Origin: Agelaius tricolor
Lineage: Eukaryota > Chordata > Aves > Passeriformes > Icteridae
Reading direction: 5' to 3'
Assembly (NCBI GenBank): GCA_023055355.1
Contig: JALJCS010000001.1
Coordinates: forward strand, 47,683,381-47,747,380
Length of the DNA: 64,000 nt
In this document: positions 14,347 to 24,330 of the stretch, piece by piece
Layout: each line of letters starts with the position of its first letter
Position numbering within the stretch: position 1 is the stretch's first letter
The notes under the pieces: model-generated
What the model was told of the DNA's origin: nothing
The model's input: the letters and a program-made list of their open reading frames with translations, nothing else
Database searches by the model: none
Position numbers and translations under genes: made by a program

Positions 14347-16027
14347 CTGAAACGGGAAAGAGTAGAACTTGACTATCAGGAAGTGAATGTAGTCATTTTT
14401 TTCCCACCCCAGTTTATTTTTACAGCTTTTTTTCTACAGTGTCACATACCTTGGGCATGTGGCTTTGCAAGAAGAATTTAATTCAGGAGGGATCTTGCAT
14501 GCCAGCCTTTTTCTATTCTTCCATTGTTACTTTAAAAAATGATCACAATGGCACTCATCACCTGTTTTCAAAAACCCAACCTTCTCCCTTGGGAAATATC
14601 TTGTTATTATATTAAATTTGGCCCTACTGTTCTCTAAATAGCAATGGACCGCAATGCTTTTGTTCTGTTCAAATACTAGAAAAATCTTGGTATAACTCAA
14701 GACGTATTTTTTCTCAGCATTATTATGTAATTATATTTTTTTAAAACAGTGAAGTCTTATAGGCCTGCAAGCCTTAATTTAATTTCCTCTACAGTGATCG
14801 TATCCGCTGGACTTTTGTTTAACTTCCCCAGCAAAGCTGAGAAAAAACAAGTCACTCATCTTGCACAGCCTGTTATCAATATTCTGAATACTGCATTTTG
14901 CATTCAGCTATGTCTAACAGGGAGCAATTTACTGTTCATACACAGAGGCTCACCTGATCATCATGGGTTACCACCTGCTGCCTTTTCCCAGCAAGACAGA
15001 AGCAGTCCTCGGCCTGAGAGATTGTAGTCCTCTTGTGTGAACAGAAATGTATTTCATTTGATGTTTTCTCTTGGGTTGTGGGGGTAGCACAGGCTGTAAG
15101 ACATTTTATGTCCTGTTTCACAGCATCCTCTCTCAACAGCAGTGGATGTGAATCTTGGAATGTTAGCTCACGGACAGAACGACACGTAATGAGACAAATT
15201 ATGGTCTTCATAAACAACATATGGTGGCCAGATATTTTCATTTCTGCTGCCAGGTCTTCATGCCTCATTACATACAGAAGGTAGACTTGATGATTATAGA
15301 TCATTAGAGCATTTCCCTTAAAGAGAGGAATTTCTGGTTGCTCTCCAATAGGACTAATAGATGAAAGTGTTAACATAAAATCCTTATTCTTCATATTGGT
15401 GAGTGACTTTAAAATTTCTGAAACAGCACTGTTAGATGACTTTACAATAAGAGGATAGAATTTTGCTGTCTTTTCGTCTGGCTCTTCTTGCACAAGCTTT
15501 TTCACTGGGGTTATTTGGGAACATTTCTCATCTTCAGTTACATCAGGACTAGAACAGGGTGTGGTTAAATCTGGGCTGCTTGGTATTAAAGACTTTGAAA
15601 AATTTTGCCAGAGGGATATGGAACTCTCTTGCATCCTTATTACTGGCCATATGTAAATTACAGATTCTGTTTCTGTAGCTTGCCTTGCTTCAGAAGCACT
15701 GCTTGCTGCAGCTACAAGGAGTTGCTGTAGTTTAGATGGGAAAAAAGATAGTGGTATTGATGTGACTTTGGCTTGATGTGGTATCTCTAGATCAGGTTTT
15801 ACAATCTGTGCCTTTGGTTCTTCAGTAACTTTACAAGGATCAGAGATTTCGGAAGTGGGTACTCTGTTTTCTTGGTTAGCATGACTTAGGGAGAAACCTC
15901 TTTGCAGAGAGTGCCTTGCAGCTAAGTTTTCATTACTTTGTGCCTTAAAATCGATTGAGAACTTTCCTCTGCCAGCAGAAGACATGACACTATTTTCTAG
16001 CATGTTGACATCTTCTTTGCTGCTCAT
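14071..16027 (-). CDS. LRIF1-like protein (ligand-dependent nuclear receptor-interacting factor 1 family), two coding exons
   Basis: Spliced minus-strand reading: exon 16,027-14,954 (358 codons) joined in phase 0 to exon 14,346-14,071 (91 codons plus stop), giving 449 residues. The donor is CAG|GTGAGC; the acceptor ends TTTCAG and follows a pyrimidine tract. Three blocks lie in the same order as in human LRIF1 as I remember it: an IP..A.V.S.P segment with a following VIY..PV (about residues 81-129); KSSNSAVSEILKSL then GNALMIYNHQVYLLYV (196-253); and a KKFGLVKGVRVVLNRL block (389-404). LRIF1 (HBiX1) is a nuclear HP1- and SMCHD1-binding heterochromatin factor. This copy is shorter than human LRIF1 (about 769 residues). 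It lacks a recognisable conserved N-terminal segment, and it stops before the basic and coiled-coil C-terminus that contacts SMCHD1. The start used is the first ATG after an in-frame TAG in the same exon; its initiation context is weak, so ATG at residue 9 is an alternative. A second LRIF1 locus is expected elsewhere in birds, so this is probably a paralogue. It could also be a transcribed decaying copy. Confidence 0.75.
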
Positions 16028-16107
16028 TTGCTGATCCTCTCCCAGCAGGGCAGATGGTGCCCTGGTATCCACCTCCTAATTCGTGCTGTGGTTTGACTCA
16101 ATGGCTT
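14954..16107 (-). CDS. LRIF1-like gene, large exon (5' UTR part plus residues 1-358)
   Basis: The exon probably begins at 16,107, after an acceptor reading TCTGTCTAAACAG on the minus strand. Coding starts at the ATG at 16,027-16,025, because an in-frame TAG lies 15 codons plus a few bases upstream. No stop or frameshift occurs for 1,074 bases. It ends at a strong donor at 14,953-14,948 (GTGAGC). Human LRIF1 likewise carries most of its protein in one large exon. Confidence 0.7.
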
Positions 16108-18239
16108 CTGTTTAGACAGAGAAGCTTTTGTGAGGGGCAGTTGTACACGTTGGAAAGGCTTCTGGAGGAAAGAGAATGCAAAAGGACTTTCAGCAGGTCT
16201 CATCTATTTTCACCTCTTTCCTGAAGGGCTTCACTTCTGCAGCCTGACATGCTTAAAAGTGGACAGAAATTAACATGTGATTACATGTTTGTAAATGCCG
16301 ACGGAGATTTTTCTTCATTACATCAAAGAAAATTAATAAACAGAAACATATTTGTCATGTAAGTATTAAATACAGCTCATCCAGCCAGTTGAATTTTTCT
16401 GCAATAGCAATTTGCTGTCAGATACTTCCAGTCTTGACTTAAGTTGGCAGTGAGTTTCTGCTTGCTTCTGTAGGAATTTACCCAATACTGCAAGCTGCTG
16501 GTGGACAGGATCTATTTTGTTTAGATGTAGCACTCCCTCGTGTCAGAAGATACAATCTTCTTAGACACAACACCATTGAAAACAATGCACATTTATAATA
16601 AAAATGGTCTTAACCAAAGGCCTTTATAATCAGTTCTGTACTTTGCTGGCAGAATGCTTTGACTTCAGCATTCAGCCCCAGCCCACCCTACTTTCTGCTG
16701 TAGCAGAATCAGACCCAGTAGCTTTGTCATAGCTTTTAATAAAGATGTAAAAAAATTTTTAAAAACCACGTTCAGATGTTTATCTGATACATATTACAAT
16801 CTTCTAAGCATCAGTGAAACTGCAAAATGCTAAACAATAATAAAAACATAGTTGAATGTACAGGAGAAGGAAACATGAAATTTAAATTTCTATCCTTTGT
16901 AAATTTGAGAGAAATCAACAAATTAATTTGAATTAACTGCTGCTTCTCCAGTGGTTATATTCTTCTAGGAATAACCTACTCATCACTACAGACTTGATTT
17001 TGTAGAAAGGAAACATTCACACTCACATTATTTGCATGTCAATCACACAACTCTAAGGTGTTTTTTAGCCTTCCTAAACATTAAAAACCACAGTGAGTTT
17101 CACCTCCATAACTGAAGAGATTCTACTACTTAACTTACAAAAAGAAATTTAATAAAGACAAGGTCATCAAGCCTCTGTTTAGGATCATGAAAATTAAATT
17201 TTCAGAGTCCTTTTATCTAGCAAAAATGAATAAACTGAAAAATAAAATGACATTTTGTCCTCATCTAGGCCGTATCTCCTGCATTTATGATGCATACATC
17301 AAGATGTAATCACCCAGTTCCAGGACTCTAATCAAGAATTATCAGAAATAATTATATCAATTGTCAGCAAGTTATTTGAATAATCAATTGTACATATAGG
17401 AGGAGTGAGGCCTTACGTAGAAGCAGACACTAAATCAATTCCTTTGCTTTATCTGATGAGCAGGGGTTCTTTTGTTCTGCTTTTTCACTTCTGATGTTAG
17501 GGGTTTTTTACTACATCCAGCACTGCAGTGTGATAAAGCTAGGGCCAGTCTTCTGATCTAGAAAGTCTCTTGGCATCCTAAAAAAAAACTCTAGAAACCT
17601 AGAGACACAGCAATTAAACTAAAATTTAAAAAAAAAAAAAGGTTTATATTTTTGAGCTAGAAAAATCCTGGTTAATTGCGAAGCCAGCTGAAATAGAGGC
17701 AAATATCACTGCAGAAGAGAAAGTCTCTGATTCTCAGAAGTCATAGCTCAAATGTGAAAGCTCTGAACTAATTGATGAAGTGATGGAGCTCATCTAATAT
17801 AGTCTCCAACTTTGATGATTAATGGACTGTACCTTACAGTGCACATCTTAATGTACAGTACTGACCTTGGTTGTCTCATTTTGTGAATCCTTGACTTTAA
17901 TATATTAACCCGTGTGTCATGGGTCTCAAGGTTCCTAATAATACTGAAAAAATAATTACTATATTTACATGCCTTAAAATGTCCTTATTTACACACAAAA
18001 TAACATCTGAAAGAAACCCTTCTTTCTTCTTCCACCTTAAAAGCTGCAGCCTGCCAAGCAGAATTCCACACTTAGAAGCTGAGCAGCACAGATTTCCCCA
18101 TTACTTTGATTTCATGGATATAAATCTTTTCCATCTGAAGTGGTCTCACAATCTCATTTTTATGCCTGTGGTTCACCATTGCCCTATCTTCACCAGAGAT
18201 GAAGACAGCAAAGAGTCTTAAATGAGCAAAATTCATATT

Positions 18240-19190
18240 TCACATTTTATTTTTGATAAAAATGTGTCATGCACATGCAAGGGGTCCTTCTAGCCCGGTC
18301 CCTGCCTCTGATGGTGGCCAAAGTGAAGGCCCACCAATAACCCGAGCAGAGGCCATGCACATGGTGACAATTCCCTGGGTGTCCCCCGGCTCTGAGAGTG
18401 GGAGGCACAGGGCCCTTCCGAGCCAGCAAGGCTTTCTCCATGGGTTTCCTGCTGGCACCAGGCCCTGCTGTGCAACACCCTCAGTTTCCCCATCAGCCTT
18501 GACCCCACAGCGGTGCCCATGGGGCTCTGTTTGGGCTCCTGGTGTGGGGTCAAGCCCGGCTCTCAGCAGGACAGCCAGGGTGGGCGGGAGGAATGGAGCA
18601 GGGGGCTGGGGTTTGGTTACCATTACACCAGAGTGCAGGCACCGCGCTGGAAATGCAGCCTCCGACTGCAGCAGCAACTGCTGGGGCAACTGCCTTAACT
18701 GCAGAGAGCCTTCCAGAACCTTCCAAAGGCTGCTGAACACCTCTTGTGCTGACTCGGGGCGGGAAGAAGGGGGCAGGAAACAAAGAGACCACTCACCCAG
18801 ATCTTCGTGTGGCAACAGAGAGAATTTATTCCCCAGCCCTTCCTTATGAAGCGAATTTGAAAAGCCCAGCCTGGATACTTCCATTGGTCTGATCCCTGCG
18901 CCCCGTCAAGTTCCAGCCAGTGACATCCCAGCAGCCTTGGGAGCGATGTGACTGGGCGAGGCCCCTGCCAGTCAGCCCAGGGGCTGGCTCAGGCACACTG
19001 GCCAGCTTGTGCTTGACGCATGGCAACGTCTCACCCTTCTGTCTTTATAAATTTGTGATCTGCTCTCTGTCACCCATCTGCAAGGGCCCTTTGCAAACGG
19101 GGGGACAGAAGACAGCATGGGTCTAATTTGCACTGGAGCTGCAGCATTCACATCCAGGATCTGCCAGGCAACAGCTCAGGTTAGCATTGG
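18240..19190 (-). mobile_element. Possible LTR or LTR-derived sequence, unidentified family
   Basis: A GC-richer island in AT-rich surroundings. On the minus strand it has TATAAA at 19,049-19,044 and AATAAA at 18,830-18,825, about 215 bases apart in the order promoter then polyadenylation signal, as in a retroviral LTR. No terminal repeats or target-site duplication could be defined, so the limits are rough. It could instead be unique GC-rich DNA. The overlapping long reading frames on both strands look like base-composition artefacts. Confidence 0.3.
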
Positions 19191-19559
19191 TCACAGGCTT
19201 GATGTTTACAACTTACCTCTAAAACCAAGAAACTACTTAACTTTTAAACCATTTATCCCGTAGAGAAAAACCCAGCTACTAGAGAAAACAATCTGCAAAC
19301 AGAAAAGCAGTTTGTAAACAGGAAACATAATTTGTAAGCAAATCAAGCCCTTATATGAACTGACACTTCAAGACTCCTTTCCATGAGATAGGTCCTTGTG
19401 GTGGTTCTTGAGAGGACATCAGGATAAGCAGACATAACCAGCATGTTCCAGTGTCCATTGAAACATTTATCATATTTAGGCAGCTGATTATCATAGGATT
19501 ATTGTGCTGTTATATGATTGGTTGAAAGACATGAGAACATAATGCTACATGAGACTAAA

Positions 19560-19572
19560 GGGGGGGGGGGGG
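19560..19572 (+). repeat. Run of 13 G
   Basis: An uninterrupted G13 tract in AT-rich DNA. It is likely unstable in length and prone to sequencing error. Confidence 0.9.
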
Positions 19573-20373
19573 AGTGTACATTCACCCAACCTTTTTCCCC
19601 TTTTTTTCTTTGTATTAATAACTAAAAATAGGAACAAAAACATGGATTTTGAACAGTATTAATAAGGTAGGGGGTTGCTGAGGGAGTCTCTTTTTCACTG
19701 TGAGGACTTGAAGGAACCTCTTCTGGACGAGGCTTTCTCATTTATCTCAAAGGAAAAAGGGTTTAACTTTTGTAAAGTTTGTATACTAATATATTTTTCT
19801 TAGAGGTTTTCTGTATTTTTTTAAAACAAGCTTGTGTTAATATCTAGTGCAAACCAAAATTTTTAACATGAACAACTTATGAATGATTGAAGAAATATAG
19901 GTATTTAAATTTTCTAGTTAATATGGTAACAGTGCAAGCAATATTAACAGATGACTTTTAGATTTTTGGGGTTTTTTTAAATGATGACAGGTGGTAAATC
20001 CTCAGTTAAAAAGAACTTTGTGACTGAAATTTGCTTATGATATTTCTAAATTAATGTTCTATGTATGCTTTAGTGGATCTAGAATGATTATATTCTATAT
20101 CTAGAATGATTATATTTAGTGGATCTGGGATGATTATAGTCTTTGAATCTTCCAGGTCGATCTAGATGTATTACAAGAAATACAATGAGAAAACTTCTTA
20201 TTAAAATATGTTCTAGGGTCTCTGTAATGCACTGTAGCCCATGTCTGAGACAGAAGCATAATATTTTCATAGTAGCTGTCACAGACTCAGTTATCAGAGG
20301 CTTATTAATTTTTGTTTTAGCTAGCATAAACAACAATAATAAATATTGTACTGTGAGTTCTAGGACATACTTC

Positions 20374-21032
20374 TGTCCTGGTTTGAAAAGACAGTGTCTA
20401 ATAAGGAAGGCAGGAGCCTCCCCTGAACTAGCAACTGTAAACCCCCTCCCTCCAAATTGTTATAAATTTGAAATTAAGGGAAGCTTTCAGGCAAAGATAT
20501 GGGAGCAGGAATAACAGTTCATTATTAGAGAAGAAAATTTTAAAAATAAAATAAACAATGCAATTAATCAAAACAACACTTGACAGAATACAACCTGACA
20601 CCCTGTTGTTGGTAGCAGTCCAATTGGAATTGTGGCTGCAGTCCTCTTGGAGTGGCAGATGTGGTTCTGTTAAAGCAGTGATGCTATAGAAGGGTATAGT
20701 CTTCCTCTGAAGATCCAATGGAAAAGGCAGCTGCTCCTCTGGGAGCCCAGTGGAAAGGCTGTTCTAGTGTCCCAAAATCTCAGAGTATATCCAGGTAGGA
20801 ATGCTTGGTTGGAATGCTTGGTTCTTCTCTCTGGGCAGAGCATCTCACACTGGGTTGCTGTAATTTTATCAGTCATGCTATGACACTCAGTGGCCCATTG
20901 ACAGCAGATGTCTCCCCGGAGGGAGGATTGGTTTGTGGAAGACATAAAGAAAACTGCCCAATTAACAGAAGATAACTGGTACACTTCTAACAGGTGGCAA
21001 ACAGAATACACATTGCCTTGCAATCTAGGACA
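20374..21032 (+). mobile_element. Solo LTR of a songbird-type endogenous retrovirus
   Basis: The segment opens TGTCCTGGTTTGAAAAGACA and ends in CA. Its middle (AAGGAAGGCAGGAGCCTCCC, later GAAGATCCAATGG and TATATCCAGGTAGG) matches an LTR that I remember as abundant in passerine genomes. The flanks ACTTC (20,369-20,373) and AGTTC (21,033-21,037) could be a 5-bp target-site duplication with one change. No retroviral coding sequence adjoins, so it is a solo LTR. It carries an internal 14-bp duplication (GGAATGCTTGGTT, 20,799-20,826). The TG...CA ends are seen; the family assignment is from memory. Confidence 0.7.
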
Positions 21033-22901
21033 AGTTCTTAGGCTGTTGTGCAATTTTGTAACCCTTGTGTGACACTCCTTCAATATTTTTACCCTTAGCG
21101 CATGTTATTAGTCTGTGGAATATGAGAACCTTTCAGAGGGGGACTGTGAAGTTTCATTGAGGTTTATGGGGTAGAAACTTGGTCTTAGTTTGCTTTTTCA
21201 CTGCCCATATGCAGGGAGGTGCTGGTTTCCTGGAGAGTGACCCTCTCTTAGCTGCTGTGGAATGGCTGTGCCATGTGGCCAGCACCATCTTTTCAGGACA
21301 GTTTGGTTGCTGTTATTCCCACAGCACCGCATGCCTGCACATTTCCTTCCACTGCTTTTTGCTGGGTGGGCCCCCACAGGAGCTTTTCCCACACTCTGCT
21401 TCTGGGTTTGGTGTCTGCAGCTCTTCTCAGGTGCCAGGGATGGCAGCTCTCCCTGTGGCTCACCAAACCTGTCCCCCCCACCTTTCCTGGGGGAGCCCTG
21501 GAGGCTCTGTCTGAGCCCTCCCCGTTGCACAGCCTGGCCACAGGGTCTTGCATGGTCCACAGGTCCTTCAGATGTCCTTGTCCTCCAGCCAGTGCTCGGT
21601 GGCTCTGGAAGGGAAGGCATTAGCCGCTCCAAGCCTCCCTCCTGGCCTTTCCTGAGCACTGTTTCCCTTGCATTGCCAGGCAGTGCTCAGGAGCTGAGGC
21701 AAAAACAAGCCCTGTGGCCAAGGTGAGCAAACACTGACTCTGCCCCTGGCACACCTGTGCTGGCCCTGCCCATCCCAGCCCATGCCATTATTCCCTGCTG
21801 TGGCCCAGCTCAGCTCAGCCCAGCCCTGCAGGAACCTGGGTGACAGCCCATTGCTTGCTCTGCTGCCAAGGAGGCTGCAAACGAGGTGTTCCTTACCTGC
21901 TCACAGCTTGGAGAAGGGACAGAAGGTTTCAATGTCAACCCTCTATCTGGCTTTTTCATATTGATTTGGGAATGTGACACAGCATGTCAGACAATGAATA
22001 GAATTAGACTTCATATTGGTTTTGTTCGGGGTTTTTTTGTTTGGGGTTTTTTGGTTTTTTTTTTTTTGGCCTGCACAACAGTTTTATTTAAATGCCTAGC
22101 AAAATAATCAAATTTATTTCAGTGGGTTCTGGACCAAGTCCTAGCATATCAAGCACTTGCTCATAATACACTGTGTTTATTTATCTGTTTCAGTTGCTGA
22201 GCTTGACATATAACTATGATATATACTGGACCAATTTTGAAAAGAGGTGGCTTCCTTCAGCTTGTGACAAATCGTGTTTGGAAACAGTGCATAGCCTCCA
22301 AGGGGAAACTTGAAGAATAGGGAAGGGCAAGCACCCCTGTACAGCGTGAGAGAGTAAGCTATGACCACATGCAGCACCAGAACAAAGAACACCACACAGA
22401 TATGCTTGTGGGCCTGCAAGGCGCCAGCTAAAGTCTGCACATGCCTCAGAAAAATATGGGTTTGTAGTGTTTCCTGTGAGCGGCTATGCCCTGCCAGCAT
22501 GCCTGTACAGCACAGCACAGGCACTGGAACGCATCAGCTGTGTCAGATGGGAGCGCTGTGGGTGTGAGGTGCCCTGCACAGCTCCTCAGTGTGTCAGCAC
22601 AGCCTCCCGTGCCTCTGCTGTCAGGGTTCTTCCACCACCCCGGGCTCCAGGGCACCTGAGGTGCTCAGTCCAACCACAAGCTGGCAGTGTCCCTGTTCTT
22701 GTAATGTGTGGCTCTTACCAACATGTGGCCCAAGAGACTGAGTGGACTGCCTGCACTCCTTGAGCAAGATTTTTGGGGCCTTACAGCAACCTAGAAGGGC
22801 ACTAAGTAAAGCAGATGCTTGGGAAGCTCTATTCAGTTGTGAAAAATGCATGTATTTTATGATTGGCTTTTCGCAAATATTAAAATGAATATTATATGTG
22901 T
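21033..22901. other. Stretch between two LTRs, no gene recognised
   Basis: Moderately GC-rich from 21,200 to 21,900, with overlapping reading frames on both strands that look like shadows of composition. A T/G-rich simple run lies at about 22,022-22,068. No protein similarity is recognised and no CR1 tail or retroviral gene is visible. Confidence 0.5.
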
Positions 22902-23446
22902 TGTGTTAGAAAGTAATGCTGTATTAATTCTCTTAAGTACTGTGTTAAATATAGTTTTAGGTTATAAAAATTGTTAAAATAGAAACGATGTTATGTAGGA
23001 TACTTTTTTTAAAAAGAAAGGATTCACAGCGAGATAGCAGCCACAGGACACCTAAATCTTTCAGAGAAGAAGAATTTATGGCCCTCTTATCAGAAGAAAC
23101 GAACTTCTTCCCGCCTCGAAGGCGCTGTTAGGATTTGGAGGAAGAAGCTGACGATGACCAGACAGAATCCTGTATTTGAATGGAATTTATGCATCATGTA
23201 TGAAGTGTATGAATATGCAACAGGCTATTGTTTTTAAGAGTTAATCCTTGGGGTCCTTTTTCGGGCTCCTGCTGCCCAGAAAAAGGTGCCCAGACGTCCG
23301 TAACTCTTTGTCTTTATTGTCTCATATTGTCCTAATTCAATTTGTCCAAATTATTATTACTCTAATTGTATTACTATTTTTATAACCATTTTATTACTAT
23401 TAAACTTTTAAAATTTTGAAAACAAGTGATTGGCGTTTTTAACACA
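22902..23446 (+). mobile_element. Solo LTR of a second songbird-type endogenous retrovirus
   Basis: From TGTGTTAGAAAGTAATGCTG to the ending GATTGGCGTTTTTAACACA the segment matches another LTR that I remember as very common in passerines, including AAGAAGAATTTATGG, CGAACTTCTTCCCGCCTCG and the AT-rich tail with ATTACTATTAAAC. It begins TG and ends CA. I could not define a clean target-site duplication, because the left flank is a TG/AT repeat. No internal retroviral genes are attached. It lies less than 700 bases upstream of the PPIL4 start codon. Confidence 0.7.
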
Positions 23447-23775
23447 GTGAACCACAATTAACTTAATCTCATTATTTCTATGCAACTTCCATAACTGAAC
23501 AGATGGATTACATTCAAATATCTTCCTTTTCAGATGATTCCAGGTATTGCAGTCCTTAGCTGACGCCTGCTCCTCATTGATTTTTACAGTCACTAACTAG
23601 ATGCTTCACGGTCACCAGCTGTGTGAGGAAGATGGTGGAATTATGTCTCTCAGTGCTAAAGTCTGATGTCTGATGTCTCTCAGCTTGGGTCTGCCCGGTT
23701 TTCATGATTGTAAATCCAGCTTCTTGTGCTTGGGCACAACAGTTCAGAATGAGTCAGTAGCTTGGGCTGGGCTAA

Positions 23776-23905
23776 GGAGTGCCCAGGGAGATGGTGGATT
23801 CCCCATCTCGGGAGGTGTTTAAGGAGCGACTGCGTGTGCCAGTTATCCGTCAGCTTAGACTCGATCTTAGAGGGAGGTCTTTTCCAACCGGATTGTTCTG
23901 TCTGA
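23776..23905 (+). mobile_element. CR1 LINE 3'-end fragment
   Basis: The phrases GTGGATTCCCCATCTCGGGA, GGTGTTTAAGGAGCGACTG and AGGTCTTTTCCAACCGGATT follow the known 3' end of avian CR1 elements, finishing near the ATTCTGTCT tail. Only about 130 bases remain, the usual 5' truncation of CR1 copies. It ends about 220 bases before the PPIL4 start codon. Confidence 0.8.
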
Positions 23906-23984
23906 AAGTATACCAGGATCTTACATATCAAAGAACAGCCTTAACTTTTGTGTCAGATCCTGCCTTAACTTCTACACGTTCCAC

Positions 23985-24330
23985 ATTTTGCACTGCGGCC
24001 GCCCTCAGGACTGCGGGGACGGCCCGGCCCGTCCCGTTCCGTCCCGCCCCTGACGGATCCTCTGCGGGATCCTCCGCGCCGCCAGAGGGCGCCAGCCGGG
24101 AGCGGGCTGGGCTGTTCCATGCGCGGCCATGGCGGTGCTGCTGGAGACCACGGTGGGCGACCTGGTCATCGACCTGTACACGGAGGAGCGGCCCCGCGGT
24201 ACGAGCCGAGCCCGCCGGCACCGGCTTTCCCTGGGCCCCGCCGGCCCCGGGCTCGCCCCTGACCCCCCCGGCACCGGCTTTCCCCTTGCGCGGGCGGGTG
24301 GCGGCCTCGCTCGGCACAGAGGCCTGCTCG
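23985..24330 (+). promoter_or_regulatory. PPIL4: CpG-island promoter of PPIL4
   Basis: A sharp rise in GC and CpG begins just after the CR1 fragment and covers the 5' UTR, first exon and start of intron 1. No TATA box stands before the gene, as expected for a housekeeping promoter. The start codon at 24,129 has a strong context (GCGGCCATGG). The transcription start is probably within about 100 bases upstream but cannot be fixed. A divergent minus-strand transcript from the same island is possible. Confidence 0.7.
24129..24198 (+). CDS. PPIL4: PPIL4 coding exon 1 (residues 1-23)
   Basis: Begins [20 protein letters not shown], the conserved first strand of the cyclophilin fold. Ends in phase 1 at donor GCG|GTACGAG. 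Confidence 0.95.

Larger units (their letters stand above)
16108..20373. other. Gene-poor stretch upstream of the LRIF1-like gene
   Basis: Any first, non-coding exon of the minus-strand LRIF1-like gene should lie here or further right, but I cannot place it. The stretch is AT-rich up to 18,240, with an A-run near 17,628-17,640, then GC-richer to about 19,190 (see the possible LTR). A run of 13 G lies at 19,560-19,572 and a short imperfect tandem repeat of a GATCTAGAATGATTATAT-like unit at about 20,073-20,140. None of the reading frames looks like a real gene. Confidence 0.5.

Noticed and set aside
18253..18884. Overlapping frames of about 200 codons on both strands
   Set aside because: Low-complexity, GC-driven, no family resemblance and no splice context; the area is more likely LTR-derived.
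20428..21083. Minus-strand frames over the first solo LTR
   Set aside because: They lie within non-coding LTR sequence and match no retroviral protein.
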